Shown here: piece by piece, positions 23,401 to 34,477 of the stretch | Position numbering within the stretch: the stretch's first letter is position 1 | Layout of the letters: each line of letters starts with the position of its first letter | Assembly: GCA_001972305.1 (NCBI GenBank) | Contig: BDDD01005226.1 | Coordinates: 1 to 64,000 of the forward strand | Source of the DNA: Cephalotus follicularis | Lineage: Eukaryota > Streptophyta > Magnoliopsida > Oxalidales > Cephalotaceae | Length of the DNA stretch: 64,000 nt | Direction of reading: 5' to 3' | Notes under the pieces: generated by a model | Databases searched by the model: none | Told to the model about the DNA's origin: nothing | The model's input: the letters and a program-made list of their open reading frames with translations, nothing else | Position numbers and translations under genes: made by a program

Positions 23401-23830
23401 TGTGGGTGGTGTTAGATGAAGAGAAGAGACATTTTTGGGCTAAAATTTGACAATTTCGGCTACACTAGGAAGGGAGAAAAGCTTGGGCCAATTCTTGAAT
23501 GTTTTACACAATAATTGGACCTTATTCATAAAAAAATTTTGGGCTTCAACTACACATATAAATCAGCCATGACAATGAGGGAATCTTTGCGCTTTAAACT
23601 AATGGGAATAACGCATAATCCACTTATATAATTAGCCCATAATAAAATTTAACAACTTTGGTCCAAAATAATGTAGTGCATGCCTTACTTAATCATCAAA
23701 GATCCATAATTATTATACATGGCATGCACACACATAAAATGCATTCTTAAACGATTATAGTCCAAAATATAACGCGGGGTGTTACAGCATAAGCTCCACA
23801 GACACAGACCGTACAAGGACACGGATGTCA

Positions 23831-24216
23831 TATAGGGAGCACCCTCAACCCATTGGAGTAGACATGGCCATTCATTTGAAAATGTACAGTAATAATGCAA
23901 AACAGGCACACCAGAAGTTACTAACAAGGTAAACAAAACTCCACATAATAATCTAACAGAAAATATTCCTTTATGCAATTATCCAAACTAAACAGATGTC
24001 ATTCAACATTTCTTGTAATCAAAGAATACGGTAAATACTCTCATCTTTTCTTTTGAAAGAAATAAAGAACCATGAGAATTTGAATTTTAAACCTATAATA
24101 GAAACGACTTCACAAAGAAATTGATTGGAAGGGAGAAAAAAAATATAAACCCAAAAACAAGTAGAAGTGAATTATGCACAATGTAAGAAGATGAAGGAAA
24201 GTGTCGGAGCAAGCCC
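23831..24216. other. No recognised feature
   Basis: AT-rich sequence between the family B terminus and the MUS81-like fragment; nothing supported. Confidence 0.5.
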
Positions 24217-24695
24217 ATACTTTGCCGGGCAACTTGATTTTACAACTAAACCCTTGGTTACTAATGTCTTCATGCAGCTCTATCCACCGTACCAGTCTCT
24301 TGAAGAACTTCCAAATTGTGTAGGTTTCCCTCTCCCTTTTTCTGGCCTAAGCAATAACCAAATATTTTGAAACCATCAGTCTATCTCCAAAACTAGTGAA
24401 AAGAATAAAAGTGAACTCTAAAATCATATGTAACAATTTGGCATATGAAATTGGTACCTTAGAAAGCCCACTTGCTTCCGCTGCGTCAACAAGTTCCTGT
24501 TTATGCATAAATTCATTCCCATTTGCAGTCCCCCTGATGACAAGATTTTTTAGTTTTGTAATCTAAATATATCTTCACGAAAAAATAGCATAGAGAAATG
24601 TAAGTGTCCATTTGACCTGTGTAGGGTAATCAATAATGCATATGCCACAGAACTCCTTTGTGGCATATAACGTTTGGCTTCTTTGGGTTTCTTAC
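24217..24695 (-). pseudogene. MUS81: MUS81-like endonuclease fragment (three exons)
   Basis: Three minus-strand exons resemble the central part of plant MUS81, the structure-specific endonuclease subunit that cuts branched DNA in recombination repair. Exon 1 (24695-24617) encodes GKKPKEAKRYMPQRSSVAYA followed by LLITLHR. Exon 2 (24533-24458) encodes GTANGNEFMHKQELVDAAEA followed by SGLSK. Exon 3 (about 24346-24217) includes SCMKTLVTKGLVVKSSCPAK. The first intron has a good GT donor and CAG acceptor, and the split AG|G codon keeps the frame. In exon 3 the tryptophan expected before SCMK is TAG (24280-24282). Sequence after AKY no longer fits, and neither the N-terminal HhH nor the ERCC4 nuclease domain is found. 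It is a relic; the assignment rests on remembered plant MUS81 motifs. Confidence 0.75.
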
Positions 24696-26586
24696 CTAGA
24701 TGAATGGAATCAGTATTCAGTAGAATGATATTTCCACGCAAATCAATTCACATTATCTGGAAACCATATACACAGCCAACCTAGGATGCAACTGGGGTCC
24801 ATGATACCACATCCCCATGGCTGCATCCTAACCTCAAGGCTAGGCTCCATGCAATTAGAAATCAAGGGAACAAGCCGCTAGTAACAACAACAACCAACTG
24901 GGAACAAATGGGAGTCAGCAGCTATCAGCAAGCTCAGCACTCCACTCCATGATGTATCAGTAACACATGACCAGCACTCTGCCAGGGCGGCCAAAAGCTT
25001 TAGAGAACACATCACAAGAGCATCTAGGCCCACAACAATTGACCATGACCACCACTGAGACAAGAACTGTCTGGACCTTTGAAACAAGGATCGACATAAT
25101 CTCGGATTGAAACTGCTCACCACAAATAGAGCAATGACTGACTACCCCAAGGCATCAGAGAACAGCAGCAACCCGAAGAAACCCATAAGACACTCCCCAA
25201 CAGACAACCAAAGGGCTGCCAACCACACTGCACCTCAAGGAAAACTATAGCAGGGCACCAGGCAAAACGCTCCACCAGCACCAAACAGCCAGGGGGACAA
25301 CGAGCCATAAAGGCAGGGCTAGGTCCCCACCAAACGTGCACATGAATGCAACTAGTATGCCTCAGCCCAAAGCTCAACCCAGAAGAAGGAGAAGGAAAAC
25401 TCATGATGCTAGAAGAAATCTTTTGGAGATGCGACTAACCTGAGTTCAAGCATCAAGCTGCCAAACTCCTCCTTCAAAGGAGAGCTCAAGGAAAGAAGCC
25501 ACCAGAGGATGAGACCCACCAAGGAAAATCTCTCATCAGCTCACGGAAGCACTGCAAAAAAGAGACCAATGCAACTAGGACGGCAAAACAACTCCAATTT
25601 CAGTCGGTAAACGCCTAAATCTGGATCAAAATCGGTAAAGCTAATCTCCAAGGCAAAGATTAGATCCACCTATAATGATACCGGCAGTGGAAAGAGAAGT
25701 TGTGGCGACAAAACTTCAAGCTTTACTGCCAGGGAGAAGGAAGGGAAAGGAAGGAGAAGTGTTTCTCTCACTCAGTCGTTGCGTGAACGGCCAGTGCTAC
25801 ACAATCTCCCGGCAATAGCACCATGAAGGCTCCCCGCGTCTCTCTCTCACTATATGTCCGTGCCTTTATACTACCAATATCATACCCAACCTACAAAACC
25901 CATATCATACCCAACACTATAACATCAGCCTCCATGAAATCCAAAATTGTAGACATACACCTCTAGTTTCAAACTCAATCGAACACGAGGCATCTATTGA
26001 GCACAAGATCTCACCTAGTTGAAGCCGAGAGACAGAGAGAGACTCACAAGTCAGAGTGAGATGGGGTGGAAACGCTGCCAATGCTCTAGAACGCAACAAA
26101 TGAAATGTGTTCTGAGATATTAACTATTGAGACATGAGTTTTTTTCGTAACTGTGTTTTCAATTTTTTACCAAACATCGAACATTCAGCATTTTGAAAAA
26201 AGCAGTTAGCAAAACTACGTTTGATAATGTGAAACGTGTTACCAAACGCAGCTTTAGTAAGGATGAGGTGAACCAAGTATGTGAATGGGTTATTCTGTTG
26301 AAGTTTCCCAGCGGGTATGCATCTAACTTGTCTTAGTGAGTAAACCTATCCGAAGGCAAGATCTCGGGGTTTAAACTCCACGACTGTCACATATTCATGA
26401 AAAGATTACTCCCGATAGCCTTTTCTGATTTTCTTAGTAGATTGGTTGTAGAGGCTTTAACATAATTGAGTAACTTCTTTCGGGACATATGTTACACCGT
26501 AATTCGTGTGGAGAACATGGAAATGTTGCAGCAGAGCATCATTGAAACTGTTTGCAAACTGAAGAAGATATTCCTACCATCTTTTT
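24696..26586. other. Unassigned stretch with no supported gene
   Basis: Somewhat GC-richer than surroundings at 24880-25850. Minus-strand open frames at 24878-25123 and 25117-25404 are rich in Trp, Cys, Leu and Ser and show no domain I recognise. The first part could hold further decayed MUS81 introns or exons, but I could not identify any. Confidence 0.4.
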
Positions 26587-26790
26587 TCAATTCCATGGAA
26601 CATATGAAGAAGATATTCCCACCCTCTTATTTATCTCTGCTATTTCAGTCGGGGTCATATCGTCTGGATAATTCCCATTCAGTGCTCTGACCGTGCCCTC
26701 TCGCCTTAATAAAGCGTTCATCTTTATTCTCCATAATCCAAAGTTGTTTTGTCCATCAAAAGAAGTAATTTTAAAATTGAAGGATGCCAT
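26587..26790 (-). pseudogene. Ty1/copia gag N-terminal fragment
   Basis: On the minus strand the ATG at 26790 opens MASFNFKITSFDGQNNFGLW, then RIKMNALLRREGTVRALNGN, the start typical of plant Ty1/copia gag proteins. Sequence related to gag lasts about 55 codons; the frame then runs into unrelated sequence and stops at 26587. The element is truncated here: capsid, zinc knuckle and pol are missing. Confidence 0.8.
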
Positions 26791-26818
26791 CACAAAGAAT
26801 CTTAGAATCGAATCTATC

Positions 26819-26830
26819 GCTATGATACCT
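26819..26830 (-). promoter_or_regulatory. Primer-binding site of the copia fragment
   Basis: Minus strand AGGTATCATAGC lies just inside the LTR and resembles the initiator-Met type site TGGTATCAGAGC (10 of 12). It sits about 30 bp before the gag ATG, as expected. Confidence 0.65.
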
Positions 26831-26833
26831 GTT

Positions 26834-27118
26834 TGTTGTGATAAACAACGAAAATAAAGATAGCAACCAAACAAATAAAATGAAGAATGAAACAAAAAAA
26901 ACATAGATTTACGCGGTTCGATCAATGTGATTTAAGTCCAAGGGAAAGGGAGAGGAATTCCACTAATAACAAACGAAAGAGTTACAAGTTATAAAGATCG
27001 ATTGAGCCGATCACCAAAGAACAAAACTTGTTTCTCTCTCTAACAGAAACTTACAACCGCTCAAAGACTTAAGCTTAAACAATTCTCTCTAAAAACATAC
27101 TTTTCAAGTGAGAACATA

Positions 27119-27149
<31 letters not shown>

Positions 27150-27529
27150 CACATATATATATACTCTCACAAAATCCTAATCCGACTAGAAAGAGGAGTC
27201 CTATTCCGACTCGACTTAGGAGTTCTACTTCAACTTGACTAAGAAGTCCTACTTCGAATAGGTTTAATATAGGCAGAGCGTTAGTGCTCTACTACTTCCC
27301 GAGAAGTCTTCTAGGGAGCCGATAGCTCGGACTACTACCTCTCGGATTATCTGCCAAAGCGTTTAGTGCTCGGACCTATGTCTTCTATGGTCTACCAAGG
27401 TCTTCTCTGGCCTGCCAAAGAGCCAAGTACTCTGACTTCTCTTCTCTGGTAGTCTGCTTGATAGTCTGAGTGTTCAAACTTCCTTCTCTGGATCGAGTCG
27501 GATCAAAATTCAAAACATATTTTATCACA
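26834..27529 (-). mobile_element. 5' LTR of a truncated Ty1/copia element
   Basis: On the minus strand this 696-bp LTR begins TGTGATAAAATATGTTTTG and ends GTTGTTTATCACAACA, followed by the primer site and gag start. The expected duplication on the outer side would be TATGA (27530-27534). The other LTR is missing because the element is cut within gag near 26600. An (AC)n/(AT)n tract lies at 27119-27160, and blocks of 'ctcggacta/ctctgactt' phrases lie at 27180-27480. Confidence 0.8.
27119..27160. repeat. (AC)n(AT)n microsatellite
   Basis: Twenty-odd dinucleotide units with a single G interruption, inside the copia LTR. Confidence 0.95.
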
Positions 27530-28908
27530 TATGACTTCAAGTAAATACTCTTTTGTTACAGTGTAATTGAATACTTGCTAGATCTTCTAAATGGAAGATC
27601 CCGAGCTCTTGATGCTGGGGTGGAGAAATAATAGTAATAAATATTTTATGGTAAATTACACAAAAACACCTGAGTTTCATCTCCGTTGACACTTTAGCAC
27701 CTGAAAATTACAAAATGACAAAGTCACACCTCATTATTAATGTTGTTAACAAAAATTACAAAATACAATACTACCATTGTATTAAAAAATCTGCACTTAG
27801 TGTATTAAAAAATCTTAGTTCCCTTTCCATGCTCTCCCTCCCTCACCAAACCACACCAACAATGGGATCCATACCAGATTTACGGGTCTGCGATGGTCAA
27901 TGCGGTAAGGTGAGTGCGTGGCTGCTTGTGAATGGTGTACGCTTGGGTGATTGGTTGGAGGTTGTTTTTCATGGCAGTGGAATTTTTTTATGTGGGTATG
28001 CTTTGTGGGTTTTGGTTTTTTAGGGTGTTTTGAGGTTGTGGATCTTCTATGAATCTTCCATATCTGGATTTCAAGATTAGGTGAAACTCTTCAAAATCAA
28101 CAGTCTCTGTTGAGGAAATAAGGGGGAAAGAGAAGGTCATGCATGCATCTGGGTAGGTGAATTATATGGATCTGATTTCAGGAGTTTCTAATTCAAGTTT
28201 GAGATAAGGGTCCATCCACTCAAACAAAATATTGATTGGATAGGTTGGGGCATCCATCTACAGATGTCTCCTCCTTGCCTATTAGTCGAGTGCGAGTGAA
28301 GCCAGTCCGGTTCCTGCTGCAATTGATCTATGTTTAGAAAGCTATTCCTTTTCCCCTGAAGTGCTGATATGGGCCCATAATTAACGTAACATAATAGAAG
28401 AAGATAACAGAGACTGAAAGCAAGAAGGGACTCCATCATTGATAGCTTGATCCCTTCCTTCTCTTTATCGACAGGGAGGCTGGCCGTACGGTTCAATATG
28501 GTCCAGTACTCACTTGGATTCATTCATCAGAAGTAGGTGAGACAAGGATAGCACTTGGCATCGGATCGGCTAAGTACCTTGATTCGCGTAGGTCTTGCCT
28601 TGGTCTGTTCAGGTTCGAAAGAGGTGGGGAAGGAAATGAAGAAGGGCGGTTCCGAATGGAGGGCGGTGGGAAGGGATTGCTAATGAAAAGTTGTTTCGAA
28701 ATCACCGGTGTTAGCAAGAAGGGGAAGGCAGAGGTAGTACTTCGAATGGCGTGAAGGGTTACTTTTGGTATTAACAAAATGTTATTAATATAATGCTGAC
28801 GTGGCGGTGTAAAACTAATGGATCAACTAACAGCAGATTAACGGGAGGTGTCTAACTGTCTACCAAACAGCATCATAAGTGTCAAAGTTTCTATTTTGAA
28901 GCTTCAGG

Positions 28909-31344
28909 TGTAACGACCCAAATTCCCTTTCTGTACTGTTGAACACTGTTCATGCATATACTGTACTACATTGTACCATATTGAACAGTATAGTATTGTA
29001 TTGTATTGAATTGAGGTATTCCTATACCTATTGTTATTGTATTGATTATATGCATATATAGTCAGAATTTTGGGCTGAGTTTCAGAGAATCGGCAGAATT
29101 GACTATATAAGTCAATTCTTTACTCTCATTCTTTCATTCTCTCATTCTTCTCCTTCTCTCTATCCTTCTCCTCTCTCTCTCTCTTTCTCTTGGGCAGCTT
29201 CCATCTTTCTCCATCAACAAGGACATCGATTGCAAGTCTCTTCCTTGTAGATTGAACAACATAGTAACCGGTTCTTGAGTGTTCCCGGCCATCGATCAAT
29301 CGTTAGCTCATTTGTTGAAGCTTCGATTATAGGTAGTACTTCTCTACTTGTATTCCCTATTGCTTAATTGATTGATTGATTGAATTGCATGATTGATTGA
29401 ATGATTGTATCGTATTGAATTGTGAAACTAGGGTTTTTATTGATTTCCCTTGATCTAACTGATCTAGGAAGATTGAAACTGATATTGGAAGGTTGTAACA
29501 AGTTTTAATAACCTTAAAAGACCGATTTTAACCATTGGTTTTCAAAGAATGGGTTTTAAATGGATTTTGACTTGAGATTTGTTGGTTTTCTACACAAAAA
29601 TTGACACTACCCAGCAAAGACATCGATCCCCAGCCAATGGACATCGATGTCTTTCGCTTTAGAGTACAGTATCCTTGATTCCGCAGCAAAGACATCGATG
29701 TCTTTGAAAGACATCGACGTCTTTGAAAGACATCGACGTCTTTGCCTTGACATGTCTTCTCCCCAGAGAAGACAGAAGACATCGATGCCCATTCTTAGGT
29801 ATTTTTATTGAAACGCGTCGACGTCTTTGTCCAAGGACATTGACGTCTTCGGCCAGAACTTTACATACACAGAGAAAGACATCGATGTCTTTCAAAGGCA
29901 TCGATGTCCTTCTACCATTTTAAAGGCATGCCCTGATACGCATCGATGTCTTTGTCCAAGGACATCGACGCCTTTTGGGCTGAATGCAATTTTTAGCTGT
30001 TTTAAAGCTAGTTTTTAACTCTTTTTCACATTGCCGCTTGACCGGATCCTCACTTGAGGTATTTAAGCGTTTGAAACATAGTTTTACATGGTTTTCAAAG
30101 ATTGAATTGATAAATTGATAAAGTGACAACTTGAGCCATAGGCAACGACCCAATGAATTTCTTTGATCGGATAGATGTTCTTTCCTATCTCGTTATTTTA
30201 TTATCACCGTCTATTGGCTATTGATTGATTGATTGATTGCTTGAGTCATAAGTGTCGTGAGTCTAAGTTCGGAACGTTGGACGCACATTCCCATTTCTCC
30301 ATTAGACATCACCACTTATTGACATTGTACTGACAGATTGATTGTATTGTATGGATCATATAGAGCGACCTTATGATTCGTGTCGGCATGTTAGGTTGTT
30401 GACTCTATCCACCTATTCTGTCGATCATTTCATTTATTGTATTGTATTGACCTGTTGACGAGCAGTACTATATTGATTAACGATTGATGCTCCCTTGAGG
30501 GTCGTAGCTCCCTGACGGTATAGTAGCTACCTCGGTTGTAGCTCATCGAGACTGTATTGACCCAGCCATAGGCTGGAAGATCTACGAGTTCCAGACCTGA
30601 TCAGTCTGAGAACAGTAGATAGATCTCCCACCCTTTTTTAAGGAATACTTTCCATGGGATTGATCATTTCCATTGACTGACATTGTATTGACCCGAGGTC
30701 GCATGCTCTATATGATTGATTGATTAGGTGTTTTATACACCACCACTGAGTGTCTGCCATTGATTGATTATTATAGATCATATACATATGCTCTGTTATG
30801 GGCCAGTGTCATACGGATAGTCCGATCGCCAATTGTATTCATGCATTTGCCATGTCATGTATTGATATTATACACCGCACATTGATATTGCATAGACTGT
30901 CACTGATATTGCACATTGTACATGCATACAGGCTGTATGAGGTTTCTGCTTAGCCAGTGTGACTAACCCCATCATTCGTGGTGGGGCTGTGTTGTACATT
31001 TTGTGTGCGGCATAAGTAGGGCAGCAGGTATCAGCGGACCAAAGGATTGAAGATTCCATCGACCGATGGGATCGTTTTGGATTTGACAAGAGTTCATTGC
31101 AATGTTGTATTGAAGAGATTGATAAGTGCATTGTAATGAGATGACCAGTATTGTATTGCAAAAGATTAATATTGTAAAGCACTGTATTGTATTGTATCGC
31201 ATTGATCGATTTTGTATTGTATCTTCCGCTTATTATAAAGTTTTAAGTTTTTTCGTATTTTTATATTGATAGTTCCGACCATTGTATTGTATATTGGATT
31301 GAGAGTAATGCCACGTGTCCACCCTTTGGGCGCGGAGTGTTACA
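28909..31344 (+). mobile_element. Solo LTR nested in the MULE terminal repeat
   Basis: 2436 bp from TGTAACGACCCAAATTCCC to GCGGAGTGTTACA. The flanks TCAGG (28904-28908) and TGAGG (31345-31349) form a 5-bp duplication with one mismatch. Joining the flanks restores AGCACCTGAA (complement), identical to the opposite terminal repeat of the MULE, which confirms the insertion. There are many TTGTATTG/TGATTGATTGA runs and a TCGA-centred array at 29617-29972. No primer site, polypurine tract or coding region. Confidence 0.88.
29617..29972. repeat. Degenerate array of GACATCGATGTCTTTG motifs
   Basis: About 14 copies of a near-palindrome such as AAGACATCGATGTCTTT, AAGACATCGACGTCTTTG and GCGTCGACGTCTTTG, irregularly spaced. 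Individual copies can fold on themselves. The core matches the array in the unrelated solo LTR at 5100-5690. Confidence 0.9.
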
Positions 31345-32069
31345 TGAGGTGCTAAAATGTAAGATAAAATTCAGATGTTTTTATGTAATTTACTCAATAT
31401 TTTAATACATGTGATTGATTTGGAACTTTTTAGATAGCGGATTTGACGACAAAGCGGATCCTCTGCGGCACTTAAGATCTAACCATTGGATCATTCTTTT
31501 AAAAAAAATAAACCAACTCTGATCCAACTTCTAGATGATATATACAATAGTGAATGCTGCTATTTTTTAAATAAAAAGTACTGCTTATTTTGGAGTAGAG
31601 GATCTGCTATAATTTGAGGAGAGTGAAATACAGTACATGGTTACCAAAAAAAAAAAGACAGCGTGAACTCGTGTCCATGTCAAATAATGGGCTTCATGTT
31701 TTGTTGTTTAGTTAATGGTAGCCCAGAACTGGATTTTACATCCATGGATAGAATTCTTTTAAACCCCAAAAAAGTAGCAGCCCATCTCTTCTTCTTTTAT
31801 TACTTGTTTAAAAACGGCTTTTATGTTAGCTACCTACTGGTAGTTGAATTACCTTGGAGTTAGACCTCAATGATAAGTATTGGGCAAGCACCACCAAATT
31901 CTGTGGAAATGGACTATCAACTTTTGGACAGTCCCTGAAAAGATTTGGCTTCTAACAATTACAAACATTAACGTAGGGTTTAGTTTAACATTAAAAGCTC
32001 AATGGGTGTTTTTTCAAAAACAACTTAAATTAATAACGTTTTCCCTTATAAGATTAATATTTTACCTCT

Positions 32070-32145
32070 CCAATAAATTACCATGTTTAAGTTTCCATAA
32101 ATATAAACCTCGTGAGATGTAAAATTAAACATGGTAATTTATTGG
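32070..32145. repeat. Foldback: perfect 21-bp inverted repeat
   Basis: CCAATAAATTACCATGTTTA with a final A (32070-32090) faces its exact complement at 32125-32145 across a 34-base loop. Weaker pairing continues outward (AGATTAAT.TTTTACCTCTCC against AGATTAGCTTTTTTTACATG), giving arms of about 45 bp. Possibly a small MITE or a hairpin RNA source. Confidence 0.8.
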
Positions 32146-32824
32146 ACATGTAAAAAAAGCTAATCTTTGATTTATAATTGTTCTCTTAATAATATTTATT
32201 AGAGTCAGATTAGACCAATTACTACGATCGATGACTTGATGTATTGATCTGAGTTAAATATCAGACTATCTCATAAACGACTCGACCTGACCTGGCATTG
32301 ATCCATTTTAGATAGTATCAGTTCATATATTTTATTTTTATGTTTACAACTTTTTATAAAATTTTAATTAATTGATCAATTAACTAATTGATTTAGAGTT
32401 GTGATCGGGTCAATCATCAATTTGATTTCAATAACTAGACCGCTAGTACATATTGAATATTGTCAGATATCAATATCCAAAATCTTTAACGAGTTCCAAG
32501 CTAGTTGGCAATAGGGAATGATTATCCAAGTTTTTTTTACCCTTGTTAAACAACACTTGCATTGAACTATTTTTCTTTGTTTTGAAAGAATCTTTTTTCT
32601 AAAAGAAAAAACAAAGCAGCTATTCTTCCCTGAGTATAGTGTAAGAAATAATCATATGTAAGAGTAAACACTATATAATAAAAATTATATCACATAAGCC
32701 ATAATTATTCAAGCATTTTCACGCATACACGGTGCTTGATTTAGTGCTTTAAATCTGATCGCTATTACTTAGACAAAGATAGGGCCAGATCTTGATATAA
32801 AGATACTACTTTTAATATACAGAC

Positions 32825-32827
<3 letters not shown>

Positions 32828-32865
<38 letters not shown>
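32828..32865. repeat. (TA)n microsatellite
   Basis: About 19 uninterrupted TA units. Confidence 0.95.
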
Positions 32866-32869
<4 letters not shown>

Positions 32870-34477
32870 CAAAAAACTATACCATTAATTATAAATAACA
32901 CATATTCTTAAATTTATAATAGTTTACACAAAAATTGACTAAAAAATTTAAGTGAAAATAAAAAATACATTTTTTTATTCAAAGTGTCTTTTGGCCGTCT
33001 TTCAAGATGGAATCACCGATAATTTATTCAAAACTAAAAGTTTGCTATTGTTTTTACCGTGTATAATCTTTAAAGTGTATTCTTAAAACCACAAAAATCA
33101 CTAAAATCCCAAACTCATGTGAATTGCAAAACTTTTATATAAAACGATGGCATTGTGATATAAAAACTAGTGTGTATCAAGATAAACGAAGAAAAAAAAA
33201 AGTAGAGGCCATTAGTTTGATTGATGGCACCTAAAATTAGAGGAGAAATACAAAGTGTGTACCGATTATTGTGTTGCTATGTATAAGAGATTTTTGTTTT
33301 CCTCTCTTTTCTTTTTTTGTTAAATACTTATGCGGGTGAACTAAATTTATTTTCTAGATGATTAAAATTACCTACAAAACTACATAAATTCATAAGAATT
33401 AAAAACGATATTTTTATTTTGATAAAAACAGTTTTTTTAGCGGCTATATACATTATAATACCATAATTATATTATTTATAGTAAATCTATGGTATAATAC
33501 ATATTTGTTTAAAAAAAATTCGGGGGTCATATAGTCTCCAGGAAGAGCCGCCCCAGGATAAAAGAGTATTCTAAACCTATGCCTTCCAAAGCGTCCATTA
33601 GGGAAAATTGGAGGAAGTCACTGCCCTGTTTCTAGCTAGGGACCCTTTAGTTAGTACGTATAATATATACATCTTTATCAGTTTCCTTTCATCAAAGGCA
33701 ACTCAAAGATCCTGGTAGTGTTAATAATGGCAATTGTCTTTATTACCATTAACAGAGTAGAGATATTCAAATAAAGTAAGGTTACTCAATTGAATAAAGA
33801 GTTAATATGGATTGAATAAAAATAAAAATAAAAATAAAGAGTTACTAGTATTATTTAACACCGATTAATAAAAAAATTGAAAAAAGGGTTAACATCATTT
33901 AATTAATCGATTGAATAAAATTACAATGTATGTGGTGGGTCACACTAGTCTCATAGATGTTATCAATAATAATAATAATAATATAAAATATAAAATGGTA
34001 ACTCGCATAGGTCAACTACACAAATTTATGTACATAATGATTTGTTTATTTTGCTGGCTTCACGGGTTGCATGGGCATAAGGCATAAAACATTGGGATAC
34101 TTAATGCAGGCGGCAGTGTATTTCTTGCGCATCGCTATCTCAATAATTATATTTTGATTCACCTCCAACGTATAACAATCAAAGCAAAATGTCCTTATAA
34201 GGTTTAACCTATATACAAGAGTCAATAGCGTGTATCAAATTTAGATACATAATTATTTAAATTAAANTTTGGCGCTGGGTAGGTTTTTATTTTTATTTTT
34301 AACATGTCAATTTTTTTTTACGGTTAAAAGTTAATTTCCATATTTGAGTAGTTATTGACGTTTGATTAACTTGAAAATCGATATGCATGATCTACAAATT
34401 AATAACATAAAATGTAACGGTTGAATTTACAAAATATATACAATAGATTAAACAATTTTGGATTGTTTGAGTGTTCG

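Larger units (their letters stand above)
19692..23786 (-). mobile_element. Long solo LTR (family C), interrupted by a hAT element
   Basis: Flanked by the perfect duplication GCATA (19687-19691 and 23787-23791). Read on the minus strand it starts TGTAACACCCCGCGTT and ends GGGACGGGTCGTGTCA. After removing the nested hAT it is about 3.4 kb. No primer-binding site, polypurine tract or coding domain is present, so I take it as a solo LTR. It contains a 5S-rRNA-like segment (20416-20484), a CTCC-TTCG-GGAG hairpin (20794-20805, minus sense), and repeated 'taagcggcaygyacccca' phrases near 21530-21600. Confidence 0.8.
18112..23830 (-). mobile_element. Family B LTR, truncated copy, interrupted (B1)
   Basis: A minus-strand family B LTR occupying 18112-19691 and 23792-23830. 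The right end reads ACACGGATGTCA, complement of the family's TGACATCCGTGT start. The left (primer-site) part is missing. Recognisable blocks, in the same order as in the complete LTR at 50983-53941, are 'tagacagtgcctctcatgggc', 'aagtagttgtccaggttatc', a GC-rich block at 18880-19340 and a GAGA-rich tract. It is split by the solo LTR at 19692-23786. Confidence 0.75.
27649..31395. mobile_element. Mutator-like element (MULE), non-autonomous, split by a solo LTR
   Basis: A perfect 9-bp target duplication AATATTTTA (27640-27648 and 31396-31404) flanks long inverted ends. The left end is TGGTAAATTACACAAAAAC; the complement of the right end is GAGTAAATTACATAAAAAC. Inward both contain 'agcacctgaa' and a CACCT-containing block. 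Without the nested LTR (28909-31344) the element is about 1.3 kb. No transposase. The interior at about 27830-28800 has a different base texture from the ends and could be captured sequence (Pack-MULE style); part of it (28250-28760) recalls organelle-like DNA, which I cannot verify. Confidence 0.85.
31405..34389. other. AT-rich intergenic sequence, no gene recognised
   Basis: Contains a perfect 21-bp inverted repeat near 32070, a (TA)n tract at 32828-32865, short GAATAAAGAGTTA repeats at 33780-33850, and a single ambiguous base (n) at 34267. No coding frame is supported. Confidence 0.6.

Noticed and set aside
24878-25404. Minus-strand frames rich in Trp, Cys and Leu
   Set aside because: No recognised domain, no consistent start context or exon structure, overlapping frames; not enough to call a gene.
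26602-27534. TATGA on both sides as target duplication of the copia fragment
   Set aside because: TATGA occurs at 26602-26606, but the adjoining sequence does not resemble an LTR end (no TG start), so the match is probably chance and the element is truncated.
34267-34267. Ambiguous base n
   Set aside because: A sequencing or assembly ambiguity with no biological meaning on its own.
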